This document shows positions 1-8,498 of a stretch of 64,000 bases of DNA, one piece after another. This stretch comes from Flavobacterium sp. KS-LB2 (GTDB taxonomy: Bacteria > Bacteroidota > Bacteroidia > Flavobacteriales > Flavobacteriaceae), in assembly GCF_036895565.1 (NCBI RefSeq), contig NZ_CP145904.1, positions 2,108,001-2,172,000 of the forward strand, in the 5' to 3' direction. The notes under the pieces are model-generated. The model had not been told where the DNA came from. It was given only the letters and a program-made list of their open reading frames with translations, and did no database searches. Position numbers and translations under genes: made by a program. Position 1 is the stretch's first letter. Every line of letters starts with the position of its first letter.

Positions 1-2
1 TT

Positions 3-2804
3 AGATTATCCCAAGGAAATGTAAAAGACAAATTTTATTCTTCATTTGAAAAAATAGTAAATAAAAAAGATTTTGAAAAAAAATATTTTATACCTCTTTT
101 TAATAATATTGATAGTTCAACCAAAGATGAAATACAATTAGTAGAACAATATAATTCCCAAAGTGCTTTTTGGGTCTTAACATACACTAATAAGATATTA
201 CCAAAACTATTTAAAGAAAGTATCTTAAAACAAGAATATAAAAAATCTAAAGAAATTAACAAGCTTATCATTGCCTTTGAAGATTGGATAATTACAAAAG
301 GAATTATAACTTCTATTCCTGATGAAGAAATAAGAGTAAGTACTATTTATAAAGCAAAAAGTCAATTAGAGTCATCAAAAATTTTGGATTCTGTAATATC
401 TACTCTAATATCAAATCCTTTTTACTTTCTATCTGACAATGCCTTTTTTGAAGACAAAAAAAATCTCCTTCCGAGATTTTATTTTATTATTAGTTTTTCT
501 AACATTGACGTTATTGAAACAAATTTATTTATAAATAGATTAATTGAAGTACTTAAAATAATAAATTTAGAGTCTAAGTCCGATTTATACTATTTAAACA
601 AAATATTGAATTACGTTTCCTTTGTTAAAAAAGGATATATTAGTGAAGAAGAAAAAGAATATTTTAGTTTATCTTCTCAAAAACCAAATGAATTAGCTTT
701 TAACGCAAACGAAATTAAATACATTCATTTATCATATGGAGAAATCTTAATTTCTCTAATACTTTCTAAAAAAGAAAATGCAAATATATTAATTGGACAA
801 CTACTAAAGTTATATACAAAATCAACATCTGAAATTAATAAAAAGGAATGTCTACTCTACAATGCTTACAAGTATTTCGAAAATTATCAAATTCTAGACC
901 TTGATATTCCTTTTCTCTATGATAATGAATTAAACATAAATTTTGCATTGTTAAATTCAAATTTATTAGATTTAGAAATTGACAATGATGTTTGGGATAT
1001 TTTAGAAAATATATACAAGAAAAATGATTCTTTTTCTGTTCAATTAACTAAAAAAAGCAAAACTGGTTTTGAGGTAAAATATAAAAATCTAAAAGGATTT
1101 CTACCATATCATCTAATTTGTGAAAATTCATTAAAAAATTACCCTTTTGATGAATGCGATTATACAATAGAAGCAAAATGTATTACGATTAGTAGACCTT
1201 TCAATTTTTTCATTATTGAACAATTATTTAATGAAAACTCGAATGAGAGTTACAAAAATAACATTCCATTTATAATAGGAAAAGAATATGATGCAATTGT
1301 AAAAAACGTTGTTAGTTATGGTTTGTTTTTATCTACAAATGCCGGAGAAGGTCTATTACATACAAATGATATTTTTGATTTTGGATGGAATACTGGGAAC
1401 ATATACAATTACTTTAAAGTTGGGCAAAAAATAAAAGTCATACTTAATGATAAAACAGAAGATGGAAAAGCACAATTTAGCTTTTATAAGCTGAAAGAAA
1501 GTAATTTACTATATTATAATGATTATGTCGAAAGAATTTTGTCGAAAAATTTATCAGGATTATTTGACGTAAATCAAGAGAAAGAACAAGTAACTTTTTT
1601 TGAAATTGCTTTAAATGAAAAGGCATTTTGTATAGAACAATATGCTGTATTACAAGCGGACTTTGATAAAAAAATACAAAACTTTCAAATTGCAAAGCAA
1701 TTTTATACTAATGCTCAAAATGCCAGAAGTTTTTTAATTAATATTTATACTTCATATTTTGAAATTTTGTTAAACATCAAGTTAACTTTAGATAGTGGGT
1801 CATTGAATGAAATAACAAAAATTAAAAACAATGCTAAGGAAATAAAAAATAAAATGAGTCAAAAAACTTTGGAAACATTTCCAGATTCTGATAAACTTAT
1901 TTTCTTCTTGGATATTATTAGCATTTTCAATGAAAAAAGTGAAACTACATTAGAATTACTTTTTGAATATATTAAGAAATATGCAAGCGAAGTATCTCAC
2001 AAAGATCTAAAAACTATTGCGAAAATAACTTTAGCAAATAATTTGTTAATTTCTGAAAGTAAAGAAGATACAGGTTTTTCTTTAAGAAATCTACGAATGA
2101 TTTTTGATTATTTATCGAATGGGATATTATCATTAGAAGAAACAATAGAAGACGTTAATTTAAGACAGCTAAAAGAAGATTTACTCTATTGGTCTGAAAG
2201 AATTAAAGAAGATGAGAGTGAAACATTAGAATTTAAATCTTCTTTTTTTACACCAATTCCTGATAAAATAAAAAGTAGAAGACTTGAAATACTTAAGAAA
2301 ATTGAAAAACCAACTGAACAAAATAAGTTAGAAATAAATAAAATCAACGGCGAACTCGCTAGAAAAATTGTCATTCATAGTTCCTTAAAGACTTTAGTAG
2401 CATTTGCAAACCACAAAGGTGGGACCTTATTAATCGGAGTTGACGACAATAAAAAAATTATAGGTTTAGAGCAAGAATTTAAAACATTTTCAAAAAAAGA
2501 TCAAAATAGAGATGGGTTTGGTAAGTACTTTGACACGACAGTTAGAAACTATATTGGCGATAGTTTTTCCTCATTAATGAATAGGAAATTTTTGAAATTT
2601 CCAGAAGGTGATATTTTAATTGTAAACATTGAACCAAGTAACCACGAGGTTTTTTTACTAAAAAATGAAGAAGGTAAAGATGATGAACAATTGTATATTA
2701 GGAATTTATCATCCTCTAAAGAACTCAGAGGCTCTGAGCTTGCTAAGTATATTAAAAATAAACATCTTGGAATTGTCTATAAAAACATGGAAGTAACTTT
2801 ATAA
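3..2804 (+). CDS. Tandem S1-like / Schlafen-type AlbA_2 protein (5' end outside window)
   Basis: The reading frame is open without a stop from base 3 to the TAA at 2802-2804, so the gene starts left of the window; a TTG at 384 is only an internal codon. At least 933 residues are visible. The N-terminal two thirds look alpha-helical and match nothing I recognise. A first S1-like segment lies at about 1030-1235 (GFLPYHLI, like the GFLP motif of S1 repeats) and a clearer S1 domain at about 1270-1490 (GKEYDAIVKNV, YGLFLS, GLLHTNDI). The C-terminus at about 2210-2780 is an AlbA_2 domain, with LEFKSS, FANHKGGTLLIGVDD and the closing LYIRN segment. S1 folds usually bind RNA; AlbA_2 domains occur in Schlafen-like nucleases and in putative transcription regulators. 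RNA binding or cleavage is inference. The gene is very AT-rich. Confidence 0.8.
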   Translation, partial: RLSQGNVKDKFYSSFEKIVNKKDFEKKYFIPLFNNIDSSTKDEIQLVEQYNSQSAFWVLTYTNKILPKLFKESILKQEYKKSKEINKLIIAFEDWIITKGIITSIPDEEIRVSTIYKAKSQLESSKILDSVISTLISNPFYFLSDNAFFEDKKNLLPRFYFIISFSNIDVIETNLFINRLIEVLKIINLESKSDLYYLNKILNYVSFVKKGYISEEEKEYFSLSSQKPNELAFNANEIKYIHLSYGEILISLILSKKENANILIGQLLKLYTKSTSEINKKECLLYNAYKYFENYQILDLDIPFLYDNELNINFALLNSNLLDLEIDNDVWDILENIYKKNDSFSVQLTKKSKTGFEVKYKNLKGFLPYHLICENSLKNYPFDECDYTIEAKCITISRPFNFFIIEQLFNENSNESYKNNIPFIIGKEYDAIVKNVVSYGLFLSTNAGEGLLHTNDIFDFGWNTGNIYNYFKVGQKIKVILNDKTEDGKAQFSFYKLKESNLLYYNDYVERILSKNLSGLFDVNQEKEQVTFFEIALNEKAFCIEQYAVLQADFDKKIQNFQIAKQFYTNAQNARSFLINIYTSYFEILLNIKLTLDSGSLNEITKIKNNAKEIKNKMSQKTLETFPDSDKLIFFLDIISIFNEKSETTLELLFEYIKKYASEVSHKDLKTIAKITLANNLLISESKEDTGFSLRNLRMIFDYLSNGILSLEETIEDVNLRQLKEDLLYWSERIKEDESETLEFKSSFFTPIPDKIKSRRLEILKKIEKPTEQNKLEINKINGELARKIVIHSSLKTLVAFANHKGGTLLIGVDDNKKIIGLEQEFKTFSKKDQNRDGFGKYFDTTVRNYIGDSFSSLMNRKFLKFPEGDILIVNIEPSNHEVFLLKNEEGKDDEQLYIRNLSSSKELRGSELAKYIKNKHLGIVYKNMEVTL

Positions 2805-2818
2805 TTTAAAGAACGAAT

Positions 2819-2955
2819 CCACAACACTTGCTAAAACTCATAGCTAGTTTTTCGGTAGATTGCCCGCTTACTTTTCATAACTTCGCTCGGGCGGTTATGG
2901 AAAAAAAGCTTTCCATAAGCCGCCACGAGCTCTAGCAAGGAAACGTTAGCTCTCC
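2819..2955. repeat. Folded attC-like intergenic element
   Basis: This stretch can fold into a long imperfect stem. The outer arms are CTTGCTA (2827-2833) and TAGCAAG (2933-2939), flanked outside by CACAAC (2820-2825) and CGTTAGC (2944-2950). Inside are a GCCCG/CGGGC pair (2862-2866, 2888-2892) and a strong hairpin, 2890-2900 against 2913-2924, whose arms differ by one base. An AAC box, nested inverted repeats and a GTTAGC box over about 130 bases are the layout of integron attC sites. No integrase or second site is seen, so a palindromic repeat or terminator is equally possible. Confidence 0.45.
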
Positions 2956-3047
2956 AAAGTTTACTGACTTAGGAGTGAACATGAAGAAACACAAATAAGA
3001 AATATCTACATACTATTTAAAACCAACCAAAAAAAACAGAATAATAC

Positions 3048-4121
3048 ATGAAAAAAATAATGCTACTCCTTGCCTATTTTACTGTTAGTAATTCTACTTA
3101 TTCTCAAGCTGACAAAATTGATGTTGCGATAAAAGACCTGATGCAAAAAAATAAAATTGTTGGTTTGCAATTAGCCGTAATTAAAGATAATGCTATTGTT
3201 AAAACAAGTCATTACGGCTTAGCATCAGTCGAAGATTCGATAGCAGTGGATAGCCAGACTGTTTTTAGTATTAATTCTATTACTAAAGCATTTACAGGAG
3301 TTGCTATTATGCAATTAGTCGAAAATGGCAAATTAAATCTTGACGAACCTATTTCAAAATATTTGGATAAGCTGCCTAAAACTTGGCAAAATATTACGGT
3401 AAAACAAATAGTAACTCATCAGTCAGGACTTCCTGAAATTTGGGATTCACAAGGAAATATGTTATCTGAAAATAGTGAAACTTTATTCCAAAAAATAAAA
3501 GAATTACCGCTCATTTTTAAACCTGGTAAAGAATTCAGAGACAGCCAAGCCAATTACCTGCTACTTGGAATGCTTATTGAAAAAATAAGTGGACAGTCAT
3601 TTGAAAAATTCATTACAGAAAACCAGTATAAAAAAGCGGGAATGAAGAATTCCATCAAAGCCGGGATAGGCGATTTTTACAACATAATTAAGCACTCCGC
3701 AAAGCCGTATTCTTATTTTAGAAATAATGTTCTAACTAATGTGTATCAGCCAATGCCTTCAAATTTGTATCCAGCCGGCGGAATCTATTCAACGGCAACT
3801 GAAATGGCACAATGGATAATCGCATTACAAAGTAATCAATTAATTAATGCTGAAAATCTAAATACGCTTTCGACTCCAATACGATTAGATAATGGAGAAC
3901 TATATCAAGAAGACGGTTTTCTGAATCAAAGTTCGATTGGTTTTTATTCCTCTACAAGAGTCAAAAACCCTGTAATTGCCTCGTTAGGTGGCAATAGAAA
4001 TGCTTTATACATTTATCCAAAAGATAATGTTTCAGTAGTGATTTTGACAAATTTAGTGGGTTCTCGTCCAGAAAATTTCATAGAAGAAATAGCAAATTTA
4101 TACCTAACAGCGGAAAAATAA
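3048..4121 (+). CDS. Secreted serine hydrolase, beta-lactamase / class C PBP-like
   Basis: A 357-residue protein with an N-terminal signal peptide (cut near YSQA, about residue 20), so it is periplasmic. The SxxK motif is present as SITK (77-80), followed by the helix and GKLNLDEPISKYL segment typical of the beta-lactamase/esterase family (Pfam PF00144). Family members hydrolyse beta-lactams, D-amino-acid peptides or esters. The second motif, usually YSN before the NY.LLG segment, reads DSQ at 165-167, so the usual catalytic tyrosine is absent. The third motif (HxG) is replaced by SLG near 312. It may have altered or no hydrolase activity. It follows the attC-like element and has no obvious operon partner. 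Confidence 0.85.
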   Translation: MKKIMLLLAYFTVSNSTYSQADKIDVAIKDLMQKNKIVGLQLAVIKDNAIVKTSHYGLASVEDSIAVDSQTVFSINSITKAFTGVAIMQLVENGKLNLDEPISKYLDKLPKTWQNITVKQIVTHQSGLPEIWDSQGNMLSENSETLFQKIKELPLIFKPGKEFRDSQANYLLLGMLIEKISGQSFEKFITENQYKKAGMKNSIKAGIGDFYNIIKHSAKPYSYFRNNVLTNVYQPMPSNLYPAGGIYSTATEMAQWIIALQSNQLINAENLNTLSTPIRLDNGELYQEDGFLNQSSIGFYSSTRVKNPVIASLGGNRNALYIYPKDNVSVVILTNLVGSRPENFIEEIANLYLTAEK

Positions 4122-4161
4122 CCTGGAAAAAAATGACTTTCCTTTACAGGGAATTAGGACA

Positions 4162-4443
4162 TTAAAATAACTTATATATTCTATGAATTGGAATCATCAC
4201 TCCTTGTTTTAACATCACATTTTTGTCTGTAACGCCCCAAACGGTAGTATCTACTATTTTTTTGGATTCGTCATCTTCAAAGAAAATTTTAATTTTTGAA
4301 TGTTCTAAATTTCCTAATGATAAAGCCCTATTAATCTCGCTTATTCTGGTTTTTATTTCGTCAACATCGTCAAGAACATCTGTTATCGGAAATTTAAGAA
4401 GAGCGATGTCTTCTTTATCGATGATTTTGAATTCTTCTGTCAT
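4162..4443 (-). CDS. Conserved small protein of unknown function (93 aa)
   Basis: A 93-residue soluble, acidic protein with no signal peptide or membrane segment. I do not recognise a named family, but its composition reads as a real protein: a heptad-like helix around DVLDDVDEIKTRISEINRAL and a C-terminal strand-rich half ending in MIPIHRIYKLF. The opposite-strand frame over the same bases reads as low-complexity serine-rich sequence and is rejected. It starts with ATG at 4441-4443 and stands alone, convergent with the serine hydrolase gene. Confidence 0.65.
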   Translation of the reverse strand: MTEEFKIIDKEDIALLKFPITDVLDDVDEIKTRISEINRALSLGNLEHSKIKIFFEDDESKKIVDTTVWGVTDKNVMLKQGVMIPIHRIYKLF

Positions 4444-4674
4444 AATGGTAAAAATTTAATGAATACTAAATTACTTGTATTGTAGTACAACTTAACCCGT
4501 TTTATTAGCTATAATACGCTATACAAAAATAAAACCTCCTTGACTTTGTTAATGCCAATTTTATATTAATTTTTTCTCTGGCTTAATTCCTAAAAATTCA
4601 ACACAATGAACCTACAGATAATTTAAAACCTAAAAAACGCATTGCCCCTATTTTCTACTCTTTATAAAATTCAC

Positions 4675-4682
4675 TATTTTTG
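4675..4682 (+). promoter_or_regulatory. -7 promoter element for aguB
   Basis: TATTTTTG matches the Bacteroidota primary-sigma -7 consensus TAnnTTTG. It sits 18 bases before the aguB ATG. No TTG is found 17-23 bases upstream. The TTG inside this element is in frame with aguB but is a promoter base, not the start codon. Confidence 0.55.
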
Positions 4683-4700
4683 CAATCTAAAATTTTAGTC

Positions 4701-5588
4701 ATGCCAAACAAAAAATATAAAATAGCGGTCATTCAATTGAATCTTAATGATATTGCCGAAAACAACTTGAAAAAATGTATCAGTTGGGTTCGTGATGCCG
4801 CCAACCTTGGTGCCGAAGTGATTTCGTTGCCGGAATTATACAGCAGTCATTATTTTTGTCAGAGCGAAGATGTAGATAATTTTGCTTTGGCAGAACCATT
4901 ATACAGTACTTCGTTTATTGCTTTTAGCGCTTTGGCAAAAGAATTAGGCGTAGTGATAATTGTTCCTTTCTTCGAAAAAAGAATGGCAGGAATTTATCAC
5001 AATAGTGCGTATATCATTGACACGGACGGTTCAGAAGCAGGATTGTATCGTAAAATGCACATTCCGGATGATCCTCATTTTTATGAAAAATTCTATTTTA
5101 CGCCAGGTGATTTAGGTTTCAAAACAATTCCAACCAAGAAAGGAAAAGTGGGAACCTTAATTTGTTGGGATCAATGGTATCCTGAAGCGGCTCGTTTGAC
5201 TGCTTTACAAGGTGCTGAAGTGTTGTTTTACCCAACAGCAATTGGATGGCATCCACAAGAAAAAGAGCAATATGGTGAAAACCAACATGGTGCTTGGATG
5301 AGTGTTATGAAAGGTCACGCGGTTGCAAATGGCGTATATGTTGCTGCAGCAAATAGAATTGGTTTAGAACAATACTTGCCTGATACGGCGGGAATTCAGT
5401 TTTGGGGATCTTCGTTTATAGCGGGACCACAAGGCGAAATTTTGGCGCAAGCCTCACATGACAAAGAAGAAATCCTGATTGCTGAAGTAGATTTAGATTT
5501 ACAGGAAAATGTGCGTCAGAACTGGCCATTTTTTAGAGACAGAAGAATTGACGCTTTTGGAGATATTACAAAAAGAGCAATCGACTAA
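4701..5588 (+). CDS. aguB: N-carbamoylputrescine amidase
   Basis: A 295-residue cytoplasmic carbon-nitrogen hydrolase (nitrilase superfamily). It hydrolyses N-carbamoylputrescine to putrescine, CO2 and ammonia, the last step of the agmatine route to polyamines. The catalytic triad is visible: E45 in SLPELYSSH, K118 in YRKMHIPDDP and C155 in TLICWDQWYPEAARL. The segments around these residues are characteristic of AguB rather than of general nitrilases. I use the ATG at 4701; an in-frame TTG at 4680 lies within the -7 element. Its pathway partner aguA is on the same strand at 7379, with one inverted gene between them. A terminator follows at 5607. Confidence 0.95.
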   Translation: MPNKKYKIAVIQLNLNDIAENNLKKCISWVRDAANLGAEVISLPELYSSHYFCQSEDVDNFALAEPLYSTSFIAFSALAKELGVVIIVPFFEKRMAGIYHNSAYIIDTDGSEAGLYRKMHIPDDPHFYEKFYFTPGDLGFKTIPTKKGKVGTLICWDQWYPEAARLTALQGAEVLFYPTAIGWHPQEKEQYGENQHGAWMSVMKGHAVANGVYVAAANRIGLEQYLPDTAGIQFWGSSFIAGPQGEILAQASHDKEEILIAEVDLDLQENVRQNWPFFRDRRIDAFGDITKRAID

Positions 5589-5606
5589 ATCGTCTTTCGA
5601 TACTAA

Positions 5607-5644
5607 AAAATCCCTGCTGAGAAATAATTCTAAGCAGGGATTTT
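5607..5644. terminator. Bidirectional terminator after aguB
   Basis: Inverted repeat AAAATCCCTGCT (5607-5618) and AGCAGGGATTTT (5633-5644), with A-run and T-run on either side, between the convergent aguB and the propeller lipoprotein gene. Confidence 0.85.
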
Positions 5645-5666
5645 CATTTAAAGTAAACTTCTAAAT

Positions 5667-7193
5667 CTAATTCAAATCCGGTTGGAATATTTTAACGACA
5701 CCATCGCCTTCACTACTTACTACCACTAAACTTCTTTTAGTTGGACTTTTTGAAGCTGGAATAAAAAGCAATCCCTCTGGAGCATCACCCGTTTTAAAAC
5801 TCTGCAAAAATTTTGGAGCAGCAGGATTCGTAACATCATACACCATAACGGCATCTACTCGTTCCAATCCAACAAAAAGAATCGTTTTATCGCCCATTTT
5901 AGTCACCACAACTGATTCTGGCTCTACAGATTTATCATCACTTCTGGCATCATCATAAATACCCAATTCTTGTGCTTTTTTATCTAATTCATTTTTACTG
6001 TCGAATACCATTTCTCCTGTGTTTCCATTCCAAATGGAAAAAGAACGGGCTCCAAAAGAAACTAATTCATCAAAATCACCATCGCCGTCCGTATCACCCA
6101 TTTTGGTATTGATATTCAATCGTCCCATACTTGTTTCTGCTTTTAAAGCTGCAGCATTAGGAAATACAATTGGGTCCAAAACAACCGAAGAACTACCGAT
6201 TCTTTTTACATCTACAAAAGCAGAATATTCTCTGGCATCACCCTCATTTGCAGTAACGATATAAGGGATTTTATTGATTTCAAAATTAGTGATAGCATCC
6301 GGTTGAAACATTCCTTTCGCTTTCCAAGTATTAGCTAAAACAACACCATCTTTATCGCTGATGTCAATAGCATTTTCGGCAAGATTGTAATCTTTGTATC
6401 CTAAAGGGAAAATATTGGTGATGGTTTTTGTTGCCAAATCAATTTTAGCCACTCCGTTATTTTCCTGTAAAGTCACCCAAGCCGTCTTAGAATCTGCAGA
6501 AATCGTGATATATTCCGGTTCAATATCAGAAGCGAAATTATTTGTTGGACTTGCGATTCGGAATCCTTTAGTTTTCAATGTACTCAATTGACTGCTAAAA
6601 CTTCCAAAATTTAAAGTCGTCACCGCATAATTATTGTTGACCGCAATAATAGAAACAGAACCGTCCGGATCTATTGAATACGTATCATTTGGTTCTCCTT
6701 CATTAGCAGTCATAATATAATTCCCGTCAGGAGAAAATGTAATCATATCCGGTAAAGCACCAACCGTAATTTCTTTGATTACACTGTAATTAGCGGTATC
6801 AAAAACAACCACTTTTCCTGCATCTTGCTTATTTGGTTTTGCTTCTAATGCCACTGCTAACTTTCCATTATAAGTAGCAACACTGTTTGAAGCTCCATTA
6901 AATGGGGTTAAATCAATACTTGTTAGAAAAATCGGACTGGAAGGATTAGACAAATCAATAACATCAATCCTATTCGTATTACTGTTGTTTACGGTAAATA
7001 ATTTTTTAGAAACTTCATCATAAGCACTAATTTCAGCAGCTCCGGCACCACCAATCGTTATGGAACCAATTTCTTTAAAAGTGGCAGCATTTTCATTTAC
7101 AACCAACTCTGGAGAATCCTCCTTATTAGAATCATTTTCGCAACTTGACAATATCATAATTGCCGCTAATAGTGTAACACTATATTTTTTCAT
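5667..7193 (-). CDS. Choice-of-anchor I type beta-propeller lipoprotein
   Basis: A 508-residue exported lipoprotein: the leader MKKYSVTLLAAIMILSSC ends in a lipobox cysteine at 18. The body has repeated beta-propeller blades (SPDGNYIMTANEGEPND, KIPYIVTANEGDAREY) and a C-terminal block with SFGARSFSIWNG, DDARSDDKSVEPE and the closing PAPKFLQSFKTGDAPEG. These are hallmarks of the choice-of-anchor I family, related to extracellular phosphatase/esterase-like propellers. The biochemical function is not established. I take the ATG at 7191-7193 as start; the in-frame TTG eight codons earlier overlaps a TATTTTTG promoter element and would spoil the signal peptide. It interrupts the aguB-aguA pair in the opposite direction. 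Confidence 0.85.
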   Translation of the reverse strand: MKKYSVTLLAAIMILSSCENDSNKEDSPELVVNENAATFKEIGSITIGGAGAAEISAYDEVSKKLFTVNNSNTNRIDVIDLSNPSSPIFLTSIDLTPFNGASNSVATYNGKLAVALEAKPNKQDAGKVVVFDTANYSVIKEITVGALPDMITFSPDGNYIMTANEGEPNDTYSIDPDGSVSIIAVNNNYAVTTLNFGSFSSQLSTLKTKGFRIASPTNNFASDIEPEYITISADSKTAWVTLQENNGVAKIDLATKTITNIFPLGYKDYNLAENAIDISDKDGVVLANTWKAKGMFQPDAITNFEINKIPYIVTANEGDAREYSAFVDVKRIGSSSVVLDPIVFPNAAALKAETSMGRLNINTKMGDTDGDGDFDELVSFGARSFSIWNGNTGEMVFDSKNELDKKAQELGIYDDARSDDKSVEPESVVVTKMGDKTILFVGLERVDAVMVYDVTNPAAPKFLQSFKTGDAPEGLLFIPASKSPTKRSLVVVSSEGDGVVKIFQPDLN

Positions 7194-7214
7194 AACTGTA
7201 TTTTTAAGTTTTTT

Positions 7215-7222
7215 CAAAAATA
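7215..7222 (-). promoter_or_regulatory. -7 promoter element for the propeller lipoprotein gene
   Basis: On the minus strand this reads TATTTTTG. A TTG lies 16 bases further upstream (7239-7241), slightly closer than the usual 17-23. It marks the ATG at 7193 as the translated start. Confidence 0.5.
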
Positions 7223-7345
7223 ACTAGCTGAAGCCCGACAAGAATTAACTCAATATTATATAATCATTACCAAAACTATTCCTATAAATTCGTGAGTTGG
7301 CAAAAATGAATGGTTGCTAACTATTTTAAAATCCTACTGAATGTT

Positions 7346-7353
7346 TATATTTG
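7346..7353 (+). promoter_or_regulatory. -7 promoter element for aguA
   Basis: TATATTTG, 25 bases before the aguA ATG. No -33 TTG at the usual spacing. It suggests aguA has its own promoter instead of sharing one with aguB. Confidence 0.5.
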
Positions 7354-7378
7354 CAGTCTTTAAAATTAGAAACGCTGT

Positions 7379-8419
7379 ATGACTACAAATAATAGAAGAT
7401 TCCCTGCAGAATGGGAAAAGCAACAAGGGATTTTACTGTGTTTTCCACACAACGGAAAAGACTGGCCAGGAAAATACGAGGCGGTTCAATGGGCTTTTGT
7501 AGAGTTTATTAAAAAGGTAGCGACTTTCGAGCAAGTCTTTTTAGTCGTTGCCGATGAAAACCAAAAAGAAAAAGTCAATACGATGTTGGAAACAGCTCAT
7601 GTTGAGCTAACAAATGTTTCCTACATTATTCATAAAACCAATAGAAGTTGGATGCGTGATTCGGGTCCGATTATCGTTAAAAACGGAACCGAAAGAGAAG
7701 CTTTGAACTTTAATTTTAATGGTTGGGCCAAATATAAAAACATTCAATTAGACAAATTTGTTCCTGCGAAAGTGGGCAAATTTTTGAATATTCCTGTAAC
7801 TCAAGTTATGTACAAAGGAAAACCGGTAATTGTAGAAGGTGGCGCGATTGACACAAACGGAAGAGGAACTTTATTGACTTCAGAAGAATGTTTAATGCAT
7901 CCTGATATTCAGGTTCGGAATCCAAATTTCACCAAAGCCGATTACGAAGCGGTTTTCAAGGAATACCTTGGAATTACGAATGTGATTTGGTTAGGTGACG
8001 GAATTGAAGGTGATGATACGCACGGACATATCGATGATTTATGCCGATTTGTAAACGAAGATACGATTGTGACAATTGTAGAAACAGATCCAACGGATAA
8101 CAACTACAAACCATTGCAAGACAATTTAAAACGCTTGCAAAACGCCAAACTGGAAAATGGAAAATCACCTGTAATTGTGGCTTTACCGATGCCAAAACGT
8201 TTGGAATTTGACGGCTTACGATTGCCAGCGAGTTATGCTAATTTCCTGATTTTGAACAATTGTGTTTTGGTTCCTACTTTTAACGACAGTAATGACCGAA
8301 AAGCGTTGAACATCCTTGCAGAATGTTTTCCGGATCGAGAAATCATTGGGATTAGCGCTACTGATTTTATTTGGGGTTTTGGAACATTACATTGCCTAAG
8401 CCAGCAAATTCCAGAATAG
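7379..8419 (+). CDS. aguA: Agmatine deiminase
   Basis: A 346-residue cytoplasmic enzyme of the peptidylarginine-deiminase/agmatine deiminase fold. It converts agmatine to N-carbamoylputrescine and ammonia, feeding AguB. Visible motifs are the N-terminal PAEWEKQQGILLCFPHNGKDW, the substrate-binding WMRDSGP, VEGGAIDTNGRGTLL, GDDTHGHIDDLCRF with the catalytic histidine and acidic residues, and the catalytic cysteine C339 in GTLHCLSQQIP near the end. Length is normal for the family. The arginine decarboxylase that would supply agmatine is not in the window. Confidence 0.95.
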   Translation: MTTNNRRFPAEWEKQQGILLCFPHNGKDWPGKYEAVQWAFVEFIKKVATFEQVFLVVADENQKEKVNTMLETAHVELTNVSYIIHKTNRSWMRDSGPIIVKNGTEREALNFNFNGWAKYKNIQLDKFVPAKVGKFLNIPVTQVMYKGKPVIVEGGAIDTNGRGTLLTSEECLMHPDIQVRNPNFTKADYEAVFKEYLGITNVIWLGDGIEGDDTHGHIDDLCRFVNEDTIVTIVETDPTDNNYKPLQDNLKRLQNAKLENGKSPVIVALPMPKRLEFDGLRLPASYANFLILNNCVLVPTFNDSNDRKALNILAECFPDREIIGISATDFIWGFGTLHCLSQQIPE

Positions 8420-8442
8420 ATTGAAAAAAAAATAGATTCCAT

Positions 8443-8482
8443 AAAAAAAGACTTGTAACATTAATTGCTACAAGTCTTTTTT
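8443..8482. terminator. Bidirectional terminator between aguA and the M1 peptidase
   Basis: AAAAAAAGACTTGTA (8443-8457) pairs with TACAAGTCTTTTTT (8469-8482), with a loop of about 11 bases, between convergent genes. Confidence 0.85.
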
Positions 8483-8498
8483 ATTTAATGTCTAAATA

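Noticed and set aside
384..386. TTG as the start of the S1/AlbA_2 gene
   Set aside because: The same frame continues without a stop to base 3, and the upstream residues look like ordinary protein; the real start is outside the window.
2805..3047. Complete transposon or integron at the left edge
   Set aside because: No transposase or integrase gene and no second recombination site are visible; only one attC-like structure is seen.
4680..4682. TTG as the aguB start, and similarly the TTG or GTG codons at 7217, 56132, 58040 and 60721
   Set aside because: At 4680, 7217, 56132 and 58040 the TTG forms the end of a TAnnTTTG promoter element; at 60721 the GTG lies just upstream of one. A nearby downstream ATG matches the family N-terminus or leaves a proper signal peptide.
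4444..4700. tRNA or small RNA in the 257-base gap
   Set aside because: No cloverleaf arms, conserved loops or terminator; the region is plain AT-rich sequence with one promoter element.
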